Numbered from the stretch's first letter, positions 1 through 7,879 are shown. The stretch: DNA of 25,984 nt from an uncultured Gammaproteobacteria bacterium (GCA_937926265.1 CALAZS010000025.1:1-25984), one strand, 5' to 3'. The notes: generated from the sequence alone by a model not told the origin. Program-made: numbers and translations.

Positions 1-33
1 TAATATTTATACCTTGTAATTTAACCGGGTAAG

Positions 34-408
34 TTATTCATCTGTTTGTTTTGTCATGTCCAGATAATTTTCACTTTCAAACCTTGGGGAACAGATCGCC
101 AGAAACACCAGGTCAGTTTGGCCCGTATTTTCAATGTATTGGGTTTCACCAGGTCGAATTAAAACCACGTCATTTTGCCTGACCGTTTCCGGTTGTTTAC
201 TGGCTACATAAACCATGCCTTCTCCCGAAAGAATAAAATACCTTTCCGTGGTATCTTTCAATGCGTGGGGCAGGGTGGATTGACCTGCAGGTAACCTGGC
301 CTGGGCTATTGAGATTTCCTTGTCATTTAATTCATTCCAGAACTCTGTGATGAAGCAGCCTTCCTCAAAGAAAAATTCTTTTGTATCTTTATTGTTTTTG
401 ATGGTCAT
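34..408 (-). CDS. Small cupin-domain protein
   Basis: This 124-residue protein is a single-domain cupin (Cupin_2 type beta-barrel) with no signal peptide, so it is probably cytoplasmic. Cupin motif 1 is visible as PAGQSTLPHALKDTTERYFI followed by LSGEG; motif 2 lies around RPGETQYIENTG. Of the usual metal ligands the first His and the Glu (in TTERYF) are kept, but the second His is Leu and the motif-2 His is Gln. As I recall, the TTERYxIL...Q.I.N...LAIC.PRF pattern is typical of one cupin subfamily, so the substitutions probably mark that subfamily rather than decay. The substrate is unknown. The start faces the DUF2835 gene across 38 bp, so the two genes must share a short divergent control region. 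I see no strong ribosome binding site. Confidence 0.8.
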   Translation of the reverse strand: MTIKNNKDTKEFFFEEGCFITEFWNELNDKEISIAQARLPAGQSTLPHALKDTTERYFILSGEGMVYVASKQPETVRQNDVVLIRPGETQYIENTGQTDLVFLAICSPRFESENYLDMTKQTDE

Positions 409-446
409 GTATTTATCGGGGCCTGTTTTTGAAAAATATAAAAAAA

Positions 447-662
447 ATGCGATTTCATATTTTTATATCTTACGATGAATATGAAAAATATTATCAGGGT
501 GTGGCCAAAAATGTGCGGGTCAGGGCTGATAATGGCCAGGTTATTGTTTTTCCGGCAAACCGAATACAGCCTTTTTTAACGCATGATGGTATCAATGGAC
601 ACTTTGAAATCATTTTTGATAAAGATAATAAATTTGTGCAACTTAGCCGCCTTCCCGTTTAA
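447..662 (+). CDS. DUF2835 family protein
   Basis: This small protein of 71 residues matches the DUF2835 family, recognised by EYEKYYQG near the start and the run VRVRADNGQVIVFPANRIQP followed by F(L)THDGINGHFEI. Family members are about 70 residues and occur in gammaproteobacteria; no function is established. I chose ATG 447 because family members begin directly at the MxFxF strand; an upstream in-frame TTG at 429 would add MKNIKK. No Shine-Dalgarno sequence is seen before either start. The stop is followed 6 bp later by the glycosyltransferase start, which suggests co-transcription. Confidence 0.8.
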   Translation: MRFHIFISYDEYEKYYQGVAKNVRVRADNGQVIVFPANRIQPFLTHDGINGHFEIIFDKDNKFVQLSRLPV

Positions 663-668
663 TTAATA

Positions 669-1934
669 ATGTCGAAGCTTTTAATTATTGGCTATGTCTG
701 GCCGGAACCAAACTCTTCTGCTGCCGGCAAGCATATGATGGATATTATCCTGCCTTTCCATCAGGCTGGTTGGGATATTACCTTTGCAACGCCTGCAGCA
801 GATTCAAGTAACAAGTTTGACCTTTCTTCATTGGGAATCCATGAAAAAGAAATTGAACTCAATTCAAATTCGTTCGATCAATGGTTGGAAACGCTACAGC
901 CGGATGTTGTGATCTTTGATCGTTTCATGATGGAAGAGCAATTTGGCTGGCGTGTTAATAAAGTATGTCCTGCTGCAATCAGAGTATTAGATACCGAGGA
1001 TTTGCATTTTCTCAGACAGGCGCGCCAAAAAAAATTACATCAAAAAAAATCAGGCACCAATGAAACCCCTGATCATCTTGATAATCTTGATTTGATCTCA
1101 GATAACACCTTGCGTGAGCTTGCCAGTATCTATCGAAGTGACTTGACCCTGATCATTTCCCGGGAAGAGATGGGTCTGCTGGATAATCAGTTTTCCATTA
1201 ATCAATCACTGTTACATTATTATCCATTGTTGATTCATGAGTTGCCTGAAGTGCTTAATACTTTTGATCATAGGCAAGATTTTATTTTTGTCGGTACCAT
1301 GAAGCATGCTCCAAATCTTGATGCCGTCAGGAGATTGAAGAAAGCATTGTGGCCGAAAATTAAAGAAAACTTGCCGGGGGTAAATCTTTATATTGTTGGT
1401 TCATATATGACTGAAGAAGTTATGCAAATGCATAAACCTAAAGAAGGCTTTCATGTTTTGGGACATGTTGAGGATCTGGAAACATTGTTAATGAAAACAA
1501 GATTAATGCTGGCGCCATTAGCTTTTGGGGCAGGTATCAAGGGAAAACTGATTGAAGCAATGCAATTTGGCATGCCTTCTATAACTACCGGGATTGGTGC
1601 TGAGGGAATCACCGGCAAAGATAACTGGCCGGGAAAAGTAAACGGCAGCGATTCGGCGTTTATTGATTCTGCAGTTGCGCTCTATAACGACGAGCCAGGC
1701 TGGAAAATGGCGCAGCAAAAGGGTTTTGAAGTTCTAAAATCAAAGTTTCTATATGCCGAACATGCTGATAGTTTATTAAACAGGTTAAAAAGTCTGAGAC
1801 AGAATCTTGATAAACATCGCAAGGCTAATGTCATCGGTCAAATACTTAACTTAAATAACATGAAAAGCACCGAGTACATGTCGCGCTGGATAGAATGCAA
1901 AAACAAAAACTCCCGCGAAAGCGGGAGTTCCTGA
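669..1934 (+). CDS. GT-B fold glycosyltransferase (GT4-like)
   Basis: This 421-residue glycosyltransferase is probably cytoplasmic. The N-terminal Rossmann half begins MSKLLIIGYVWPEPNSSAAG. The C-terminal nucleotide-sugar half starts near residue 200 (FIFVGTMKHAPNLDAVRRL) and carries the conserved donor-binding segment GAGIKGKLIEAMQFGMPSIT with its Glu. A Lys/Gln-rich stretch (QKKLHQKK) lies in the inter-domain part of the N-half. It probably transfers a sugar to a surface polysaccharide or lipid, but donor and acceptor cannot be read from the sequence. The last codons (NSRESGSS) are encoded by a GC-rich hairpin that acts as terminator for the convergent gene, so the C-terminal tail is probably unimportant for catalysis. 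It lies 6 bp downstream of the DUF2835 gene. Confidence 0.85.
   Translation: MSKLLIIGYVWPEPNSSAAGKHMMDIILPFHQAGWDITFATPAADSSNKFDLSSLGIHEKEIELNSNSFDQWLETLQPDVVIFDRFMMEEQFGWRVNKVCPAAIRVLDTEDLHFLRQARQKKLHQKKSGTNETPDHLDNLDLISDNTLRELASIYRSDLTLIISREEMGLLDNQFSINQSLLHYYPLLIHELPEVLNTFDHRQDFIFVGTMKHAPNLDAVRRLKKALWPKIKENLPGVNLYIVGSYMTEEVMQMHKPKEGFHVLGHVEDLETLLMKTRLMLAPLAFGAGIKGKLIEAMQFGMPSITTGIGAEGITGKDNWPGKVNGSDSAFIDSAVALYNDEPGWKMAQQKGFEVLKSKFLYAEHADSLLNRLKSLRQNLDKHRKANVIGQILNLNNMKSTEYMSRWIECKNKNSRESGSS
1901..1929 (-). terminator. Intrinsic terminator of the globule-like gene, inside the glycosyltransferase end
   Basis: A 9-bp perfect stem (AACTCCCGC / GCGGGAGTT, arms 1908-1916 and 1921-1929) with a GAAA (plus strand) loop. 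Read on the minus strand it is followed by TTTTTGTTT, a proper U-tract; on the plus strand there is no T-run. It therefore terminates the minus-strand gene ending at 1968, and it overlaps the last codons and lies just before the stop of the plus-strand glycosyltransferase. Confidence 0.85.
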
Positions 1935-1967
1935 ATTAATAATATGGAATCAAGACACTGCTTATTA

Positions 1968-2669
1968 CTACCAGGTATTGATTTCAACGTTTTCCATTTG
2001 CTTTTTAGCCTCTTCGGGCATGTCCTTGGCAACACCTTCAAATTCTCTTTGAACGTCAACCGGGTTTGGAACGCTGATGCTTGGTGCTGTCCAGCCACCA
2101 GGCATCTGGCCAACTTCATGAGGCGCGTTAATCATGTCATCCCAGATGTTGGCAATACCTTCACGAGGTTCGTTAATATCAACCCACTCATCCATGTTTC
2201 TGAAAGGATTTCTGCCACCTTCACCAATTTCGTCCCAGAAGCGCCTGCTCCATGGCGTGAAGTTACTTTCAAATGGTGTGGCTTGTCCGTTACGTCCCAT
2301 TGGTCCACCCCAGGGGCCACGAGACCAGGGAGCTGAGCCCATTCTGTTTCCGGGTCTGTTACCGGGAAATGGACCATTATTCATAGGACGTTGGCCACGA
2401 TAAGGAGGGGCATAAGTTGGTGTAGGCCTCGGTGCCGGTGCCTGCTGGGCCTGGTAGCTATTAGGGTAACCATAGTTTGGTGCATATGGTTGACGATATG
2501 GCATCTGATAAGGAGCCCGATAAGGCATTTGGCCAGGCATTTGATTGGGCATCTGATACGGCATTTGATTGGGCATTGGTCCGTAAGGATAAGGTGCTGC
2601 ACTGGCATTTAAAGCAGTACCTGCGATGGTTGCAAAGCTGACCAAAGCGAAAATAGATTTTAATTTCAT
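1968..2669 (-). CDS. Secreted Pro/Met/Tyr/Gln-rich protein, sulfur-globule-protein-like
   Basis: This 233-residue protein has a clear Sec signal peptide (MKLKSIFALVSFATIAGTAL, cleavage likely after ALNASA near residue 24). Residues about 26-105 are low complexity, made of imperfect MPxQMPYQ / PYRxPY units rich in Pro, Met, Gln, Tyr and Asn. Residues about 130-233 are ordinary sequence with FWDEIGEGGRNPFR, NIWDDMINAPHEVG and MPGGWTAPSISVPNPVDV. The Tyr/Pro-rich exported N-part and the Trp-rich tail resemble proteins annotated as sulfur globule family or CV1-like in sulfur-oxidising gammaproteobacteria; I recognise the resemblance but cannot verify it. A periplasmic structural role is inferred. 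The start is supported by AAGGA 8 nt upstream. It has its own promoter and terminator, so it is monocistronic. Confidence 0.7.
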   Translation of the reverse strand: MKLKSIFALVSFATIAGTALNASAAPYPYGPMPNQMPYQMPNQMPGQMPYRAPYQMPYRQPYAPNYGYPNSYQAQQAPAPRPTPTYAPPYRGQRPMNNGPFPGNRPGNRMGSAPWSRGPWGGPMGRNGQATPFESNFTPWSRRFWDEIGEGGRNPFRNMDEWVDINEPREGIANIWDDMINAPHEVGQMPGGWTAPSISVPNPVDVQREFEGVAKDMPEEAKKQMENVEINTW

Positions 2670-2728
2670 TGTAAATCCTTGGTTATATATAGAGGTTTTA
2701 TATAGGAAATATGACTAAGATGGGAAAA

Positions 2729-2757
2729 ATGATAGTACTAAATCAAATTTATATCAA
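2729..2757 (-). promoter_or_regulatory. Sigma70-type promoter of the globule-like gene
   Basis: On the minus strand TTGATA (2757-2752) and TATCAT (2734-2729) are separated by 17 bp. They sit about 60 bp upstream of the ATG at 2669 in an AT-rich gap. The match is good but no start site is known. Confidence 0.55.
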
Positions 2758-2810
2758 GGATAAAATTTATAAATATTAATAAATACTAATATTTTAATGG
2801 TTTTAGCATT

Positions 2811-3470
2811 TCACATCTTGGATAGCAAAAAAACCTTTTCAGTCAGAGCACTAAGGCCTTTAGCTCTGAATCGTGGATTTTCAGCGAAAATATCGAATTC
2901 TCCCAGCTTTTCGATACTAAATTCACGATGATATAAGTTCTTTACTTCAGTTTCAGACACCGAAAAGGGCGGTCCGTTCATTTCATGTTGAGGATATTCC
3001 ATAATGACAAGCAACATAACTGCACCGTTGGGCAGAATTTCACACATCTTGTCAGCATATTTCCGGCGCATATTTTCTGGCAGCGCCACCAGCGAGGCAC
3101 GGTCGTAAACCAGGTAGTGGTGTTCAAGCATGGAGGCGGTTAGCTGAAAAAAATCACCACACATCAGGCTCAGGTCAGGTGTGCGGAATTGTTGGAAGTT
3201 TTCCAGCATTACTGATTCGTATGGTAGTTGGTTTTCGGCAAAAAAATCAGTCAATGCCATTTCACTGAATTCGATTCCCAAAACTTTGTGGCCCTGGGCA
3301 TTAAGCCAGAGCATGTCACGGCTTTTTCCGCAAAGCGGTACAAATACCTGGCTATCTGGATGCCTGGCTTTAATATCGGACCAATATTGGCGCAAGTACT
3401 GGTTGATATCAGCCTGATGAAAACCGGTTTCCTGTCTTTGCCAGCGCTCTAGCCAGAATTTTTTTTCCAT
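2811..3470 (-). CDS. tpm: Thiopurine S-methyltransferase (TPMT)
   Basis: This cytosolic SAM-dependent methyltransferase transfers methyl groups to thiol or related chalcogen acceptors; bacterial homologues have been linked to selenium and tellurium methylation. From the ATG at 3470 the protein is 219 residues, matching the usual bacterial length of about 218, and starts MEKKFWLERWQ as family members do. The SAM-binding loop is FVPLCGKSRDMLWL, followed by GHKVLGIEFSE and LVYDRASLVALPENMRRKYA. An in-frame ATG at 3509 would add 13 residues not expected for the family. No clear Shine-Dalgarno precedes either start. It lies on the same strand as, and downstream of, pilU. Confidence 0.9.
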   Translation of the reverse strand: MEKKFWLERWQRQETGFHQADINQYLRQYWSDIKARHPDSQVFVPLCGKSRDMLWLNAQGHKVLGIEFSEMALTDFFAENQLPYESVMLENFQQFRTPDLSLMCGDFFQLTASMLEHHYLVYDRASLVALPENMRRKYADKMCEILPNGAVMLLVIMEYPQHEMNGPPFSVSETEVKNLYHREFSIEKLGEFDIFAENPRFRAKGLSALTEKVFLLSKM

Positions 3471-3582
3471 AATAATTTGGGCAGGGAAAAATGCGACAAA
3501 ATGCCACATTGATGAGTTAAGTTGATTCTAATATTCTGATTATGTGGAAGTTATTCCGAGATATTTTCCATGTTTCCTCCTT

Positions 3583-3614
3583 AGCCCTGGCCATCCCTGG
3601 CCGGGGCTTTTTTT
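3583..3614 (+). terminator. Hairpin with U-tract on the plus strand, abutting the pilU stop
   Basis: A 10-bp stem (AGCCCTGGCC 3583-3592, GGCCGGGGCT 3599-3608, one G:U pair) is followed by seven T residues on the plus strand, the classical terminator form. The flanking genes tpm and pilU are both on the minus strand, where the hairpin is followed by AAGGAGGAAA instead of a U-tract. It may block antisense transcription into pilU, or act on the minus strand only as a stabilising or attenuating hairpin. Confidence 0.6.
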
Positions 3615-4761
3615 AATCGTCGTCTTCCTCGTGCTCCATCAAGGTCAGACCACCCATCAAATCGTCGTCACCAGGGGAAGATTCTGCCAACTTGATGGAA
3701 AGTTTAAGGTCGGTTTTTGAATCAGCAAACCTAAGCGCCTGTTCCATGGAAATCCTGTTCTCCTGGTAAAGTTTCAGTAATGCCTGGTCAAAGGTTTGCA
3801 TTTGGTATTGTTGGCCTTCTTTAATCGCGCCTTTGATCTCGCCCATTTCACGTTTTTTGATCAGGTCGGTAATTCGGGGAGTGTTCACCATCACTTCCAA
3901 AGCCGCGGCCATTTTACCGTCAACCGTTGGTACCAGGCGCTGTGCTACCACACCCCTGAGGTTCTCAGCAATACGGGCACATTCCTGCTCCTGCACTTCT
4001 TTGGGATAAAAACCAATAATACGATCCATCGCTGATACCGCGTCATTGGCATGCAGCGTAGACAATGCCAGGTGACCGGTATTAGCGAACTTCAGCGCAT
4101 AATCCATGGTTTCCTGGTTCCTGATCTCACCAAGAAGGATGACGTCCGGTGCTTCACGCATTGCAGCGATAATGCCATCTTCAAAAGAGTCACAGTCAGT
4201 GCCAATTTCACGTTGGGCCACAAGCGACTTGATGTGGTCATGCACGAACTCAATCGGATCTTCAAGGGTAATGATATGGGATTCGGTTTCAGCGTTACGC
4301 CTGTTGATCATGGCTGCCAGGGTGGTTGATTTACCAGAGCCAGTCGCACCGATGATAATAACCAGTCCGTTCTTATCCAGGGCAAAGTCACCAAGCACCG
4401 GGGGTAAATTCAGTTGTTCCATGGTTGGAACCTTGGTATCGATGAAACGAATAACCAGCGATGCTTCACCACGCTGGCGGAACAGGTTGGCACGAAAACG
4501 ACCAAGTCTAGGAATGGAAATGGCGAAATCCACCTGGCGGTGTTTTTCGAAAAGCTTACGCTTTTCATCCGCCATAAAATTGTAAGCAATACGTTCAACA
4601 TCGCCGGGCTTCAAAACTGGTTTCAGGCGCATGAACTTTTTGTGAGCTTTGATGGTGATTGGCGCACCTACATGTAAAAACATGTCTGAACCTTCCTGTT
4701 TAACCATCATGATGAGATGTTGTGTGATATCTTCAATCGCTTCTTCTGTAGCGTCACTCAT
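3613..4761 (-). CDS. pilU: PilU, type IV pilus retraction-type ATPase
   Basis: This 382-residue hexameric AAA+-like secretion ATPase works with PilT at the inner-membrane base of the type IV pilus to drive retraction (twitching). It has the PilT/VirB11 fold: N-terminal PAS-like domain (1-110), Walker A GATGSGKST at 138-146, Asp box LEDPIEF at 166-172, Walker B APDVILLGEIR at 204-214 and His box HLALSTLHAND at 230-240. Features that favour PilU over PilT are the length, the start ITQHLIMMVKQEGSDMFLHV and the long acidic C-terminal tail ending EEDDD. PilT is not in this window. The ATG at 4761 has AGGGGAG 10 nt upstream. Confidence 0.92.
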   Translation of the reverse strand: MSDATEEAIEDITQHLIMMVKQEGSDMFLHVGAPITIKAHKKFMRLKPVLKPGDVERIAYNFMADEKRKLFEKHRQVDFAISIPRLGRFRANLFRQRGEASLVIRFIDTKVPTMEQLNLPPVLGDFALDKNGLVIIIGATGSGKSTTLAAMINRRNAETESHIITLEDPIEFVHDHIKSLVAQREIGTDCDSFEDGIIAAMREAPDVILLGEIRNQETMDYALKFANTGHLALSTLHANDAVSAMDRIIGFYPKEVQEQECARIAENLRGVVAQRLVPTVDGKMAAALEVMVNTPRITDLIKKREMGEIKGAIKEGQQYQMQTFDQALLKLYQENRISMEQALRFADSKTDLKLSIKLAESSPGDDDLMGGLTLMEHEEDDD

Positions 4762-4884
4762 GCTTTTGTTCTCCCCTGAATAAGCCGAAAAAATTTAATT
4801 TTAAAATTTTGCCAATCTCTGTTTTACTGCGATTTAATTGAAAATCATAAACGAAACTGTACTGTAAAATGAAAAATATTACCT

Positions 4885-6252
4885 GTGGTTTTTTACCGGC
4901 CACAAACCGTGGTTAACGCCGTGTTCAGAGCCGTTTTTAAATTGTTTTTCCTGCTGCTGTTTTTGTCAGTTTCAGCCGAAGCAGTGTCAGCTGAGTCTAA
5001 TTCAGCAGACTTTATTATCACCGACAAGCAGGACAACGATATCTCGGTCAAGGTTTACCCGGCCGAATCGGAGATACTGGTTATCTGGCTTGTCGATCAT
5101 AAAACTCATAGAGAAATGTTTGAGAATATGTTGCTCGATGTCAACCGGGCCGGGATGGAGATCTGGCGCGTTGACCTGTTAAGTGATTATTTTTTAACCA
5201 GAAGCAATGAGAACCAGCGAACCTTGTCAGGAGATGGTGTAGAGGCTTTATTACAGGCAGCTCACCAGAAATCACATAAGCATATTCTGTTAGCCGGTTA
5301 TGACAGAATGCCTTTGGCGATTATGCGCGGTATTTACCAATGGCAGCAATCCCTGTCAAAAGAATCAAAGCCAGAAGAATCAAAGCCAGAAGAATCTAAT
5401 CCAGCAAACTCAAAATTGGCCGGTTCGGTTTTCTTCTACCCTAATTTATATGGTCCAACACCGGTGGCAGGTGAGGACCCGGAGCTTGATCCAATAGTGG
5501 ATGTCACTACAACGCCTGTTGTTATTTACCAGCCAGATTCTGGTTACCAGCGATGGCGTATTACGAAGGTGATGGAGCGATTATGGGCTGCCGGGTCTCA
5601 GGCATTTATTTACCTTGTACCAAATGTGCGCGACTGGTTTTTTATGGGAGGTGAAATAGATCATGGAACCGGAGACAAGGAGGCAACCGCCAGGCTACCC
5701 GGACAACTGATTCACTTTACCAGGCTAATGGCAGATTTACCCACGCAGGCTACAAGAAAAACCGAGTTAAAATCGCAGGTATTTCAATCGGCACCAAAAG
5801 AACTTGTGCCGTTCGCCGACAAGCCCATGGCACCTGGCTTTGAGCTTGGTAATGAGCTGGATGTGCCTTTTTCCTGGCAACAATACCAGGGAAAAGTAAC
5901 ACTGGTTAACTTTTGGGCGACATGGTGTCCGCCATGCGTCGAGGAAATACCATCTTTGAACGCATTACAGGCAAATTACCTGGATAGTGAATTCGAAATT
6001 GTTTCGATTAATTACCGCGAAACTGCAGAGCAGTTAAACCAGTTTTCTTCCGAGATACCCATTAATTTCCCGGTATTGATGGATTACGATGGCAAAGTAA
6101 GTTTGCAATGGAAAGTGTTCAGTTTTCCAAGTTCATTTCTTGTCGATAAACAGGGCAGAATCAGGTACTCGATCAACCTGGCAATAGACTGGAATAGTGA
6201 AGATGTTCACAAGCTGATTGATGAATTACTAGATGAATCAGTAAAGGAATGA
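4885..6252 (+). CDS. Exported TlpA-like thioredoxin fused to a hydrolase-like N-domain
   Basis: Up to 455 residues. A hydrophobic signal or anchor (FKLFFLLLFLSVSAEA, about 18-35) exports it to the periplasm. Residues about 42-285 look like an alpha/beta-hydrolase-like domain (ILVIWLVDH, WRVDLLSDYF, HILLAGYD), but the nucleophile elbow reads GYDRM instead of GxSxG, so esterase activity is doubtful. Residues about 315-455 are a TlpA/ResA thioredoxin fold with active site WCPPC at 347-351 and the cis-Pro segment FSFPSSFLVD, so it is probably a thiol-disulfide reductase. An in-frame 15-bp tandem repeat encodes a SKPEE linker near residue 160-170. The start is uncertain: GTG 4885, GTG 4909 or GTG 4921 all precede the signal peptide. 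It is convergent with the chemoreceptor, stops 10 bp apart. Confidence 0.8.
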   Translation: MVFYRPQTVVNAVFRAVFKLFFLLLFLSVSAEAVSAESNSADFIITDKQDNDISVKVYPAESEILVIWLVDHKTHREMFENMLLDVNRAGMEIWRVDLLSDYFLTRSNENQRTLSGDGVEALLQAAHQKSHKHILLAGYDRMPLAIMRGIYQWQQSLSKESKPEESKPEESNPANSKLAGSVFFYPNLYGPTPVAGEDPELDPIVDVTTTPVVIYQPDSGYQRWRITKVMERLWAAGSQAFIYLVPNVRDWFFMGGEIDHGTGDKEATARLPGQLIHFTRLMADLPTQATRKTELKSQVFQSAPKELVPFADKPMAPGFELGNELDVPFSWQQYQGKVTLVNFWATWCPPCVEEIPSLNALQANYLDSEFEIVSINYRETAEQLNQFSSEIPINFPVLMDYDGKVSLQWKVFSFPSSFLVDKQGRIRYSINLAIDWNSEDVHKLIDELLDESVKE

Positions 6253-6262
6253 TCTGAAGCTT

Positions 6263-7444
6263 TTATTCAAGTTTAAATCGATTGAAGACTTCATCCATTG
6301 CCTGGCTCAGGTTCGATAATTGTGCACTTTCCTGCGCTGAAGCATGTGCTCCTGCCTGGCTGTGTGATGCAACCTGGCTAACATTTTCAACTTCTACCTG
6401 AATCTGTTGGATAAGACCAAGCTGATTGTCGGCAAAGGATTTAACTTCTGTGTTCATTTGGTAAATCTGGTTCATCGTCATCGTGATTTGATCAAACGTT
6501 TCCTTGGCCTGGTGAACCGTAGCAACACCGTTCTCAGCTTCAGTGCTGCTCGATAACGTATTTCTTTCGGCACTGTTCGCCTGACTTTGCAGGTTTTCAA
6601 TAATTTCCTTGATGGTCAAAGTTGATTCCTGTGTTCTTTGGGCAAGGGTTCTTACTTCATCGGCAACAACGGCAAAGCCCCTGCCTTGTTCTCCGGCCCG
6701 TGCGGCTTCGATGGCGGCGTTTAATGCAAGCAGGTTGGTTTGTTCAGAAATGCCCTGGATCACATCCAGCACCGAACCGATATTTTCGGTTTCTTTTTTA
6801 AGCGCACTCATCGTTTGAGAGGTATCGGCAAAGTGTGAAGAAAGTAACTGAATAACCTGCTCTGTTTGAGCGATAGTCTGGTTGCCCTGGTTGACTGATG
6901 CCTGCGCGGATTGTGATAGCTCAACTGCCTGGTCTGTTTTTTGACTGATTTCACTAAACACATCAGAAAGCTGGACCACAGAATTATTTACATTCTGAAC
7001 ATTAAGAAATTGCTGATCAGCATCACTGACAGTTTCGTTGGCAACTGTTGAGAATTTTTTTACGCTTGATTCTATCTGTTCATTGCTGTCATGAAGTTTA
7101 TGAATAATGAGGCGCAGGTTTTCAGCCATGCCATTAAAATTCAGGATGATGTCTCCAATGACATCATTACTTTCAATATTGCACTTTACGCTGAGGTCGT
7201 TGTTGGAAATGGCTGTCGCTGTTTCGGCAATTGCCTGGAGTTTTTTCACCAGCATGATCTTCATAATCTGGAAAGTGGCAATCCCCATGATGATGCCGGC
7301 AATCAGGCAGCTCAGAGTGAACCAGAAGTACATGCCTTCATCCCAGGAAACAAAAAAATCGGCAAAAAATGGAAAGCAGATGCCCATCAGGATTCCAAAT
7401 CCCAGGTAGGCGATAAAAATTTTGCGAAGGATGCTGTTTTTCAT
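6263..7444 (-). CDS. Methyl-accepting chemotaxis protein with almost no periplasmic domain
   Basis: This transducer of about 393 residues has two closely spaced membrane helices (about 10-30 and 42-64) joined by a loop of only about a dozen residues (FVSWDEGMYF), then a HAMP region and the conserved signalling hairpin tip EQTNLLALNAAIEAARAGEQ. There is no recognisable PAS, Cache or four-helix ligand domain, so it may sense through the membrane, the HAMP region or a partner. There is no C-terminal CheR-docking pentapeptide; it ends FNRFKLE. I prefer the ATG at 7444 over 7450 because AGGGG lies 7 nt upstream of it. No che genes adjoin it. Confidence 0.88.
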   Translation of the reverse strand: MKNSILRKIFIAYLGFGILMGICFPFFADFFVSWDEGMYFWFTLSCLIAGIIMGIATFQIMKIMLVKKLQAIAETATAISNNDLSVKCNIESNDVIGDIILNFNGMAENLRLIIHKLHDSNEQIESSVKKFSTVANETVSDADQQFLNVQNVNNSVVQLSDVFSEISQKTDQAVELSQSAQASVNQGNQTIAQTEQVIQLLSSHFADTSQTMSALKKETENIGSVLDVIQGISEQTNLLALNAAIEAARAGEQGRGFAVVADEVRTLAQRTQESTLTIKEIIENLQSQANSAERNTLSSSTEAENGVATVHQAKETFDQITMTMNQIYQMNTEVKSFADNQLGLIQQIQVEVENVSQVASHSQAGAHASAQESAQLSNLSQAMDEVFNRFKLE

Positions 7445-7517
7445 GGTCATACCCCTAGAGGGACAATGGTTATATAACAGGTATATCTGACTTTTTTTGA
7501 AAAACTTGAGGTTTATT

Positions 7518-7766
7518 TTATGATTTCTTGTTTATAGCAATAATATGGTCAAGCCTGATGAGCGATTGTTCCCCGTCAATTACAATCTTGGCGTACTCGG
7601 CTTTATCCTGAACAATAAAATCCTTGATGATGGCTGTGTAAGTCAGTTCAGAATGGTTTTCAGGGTTAGAAACCGTCAGAAGAACCGGCTCATTGCGCAT
7701 GGCTGCCAGCTCAAGCTCGCTATGAATTTCACAGGATATAGGATGGTAGCTGTTTGTATCAGTCAT
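7518..7766 (-). CDS. rof: Rho-binding antiterminator (Rof family)
   Basis: This 82-residue protein resembles E. coli Rof (YaeO), which binds the transcription termination factor Rho and lowers its activity. The diagnostic N-terminal pattern YHPISC...ELELAAMRNEPVLLTV corresponds to YQPINC...LELAC in E. coli, and the last strand LIRLDHIIAI matches LRLDKITSF. The Sm-like small beta-barrel fold is family knowledge. The ATG has GGGA about 5 nt upstream. It begins 26 bp after the 3' end of tRNA-Arg on the same strand with no terminator between them, so it may be expressed by read-through from the tRNA promoter. Confidence 0.8.
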   Translation of the reverse strand: MTDTNSYHPISCEIHSELELAAMRNEPVLLTVSNPENHSELTYTAIIKDFIVQDKAEYAKIVIDGEQSLIRLDHIIAINKKS

Positions 7767-7792
7767 GGTATCCCGAATCCGGAAAAGAGAAA

Positions 7793-7869
7793 TGGCGCCC
7801 CCGACGCGATTCGAACACGTGACTTCACCCTTAGGAGGGGTGCGCTCTATCCAGCTGAGCTACGGGGGC
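7793..7869 (-). tRNA. tRNA-Arg (anticodon CCU)
   Basis: A complete 77-nt cloverleaf with encoded CCA. The acceptor is GCCCCCG / CGGGGGC with discriminator G; the D stem is GCTC/GAGC; the anticodon stem CACCC/GGGTG encloses loop CTCCTAA with anticodon CCT at 7835-7833; the T arm contains TTCGAAT. It reads the rare AGG arginine codon. Confidence 0.96.
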
Positions 7870-7879
7870 AGGTGGCGCT

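Noticed and set aside
1838..2612. Several open frames of 73-130 codons on both strands over the globule-like gene
   Set aside because: They overlap a gene with signal peptide, ribosome site, promoter and terminator; their low-complexity translations are what repeats give in other frames.
4106..4585. A 159-codon plus-strand frame opposite pilU
   Set aside because: It lies entirely antisense to a well-conserved ATPase core, has no ribosome site and no recognisable protein sequence.
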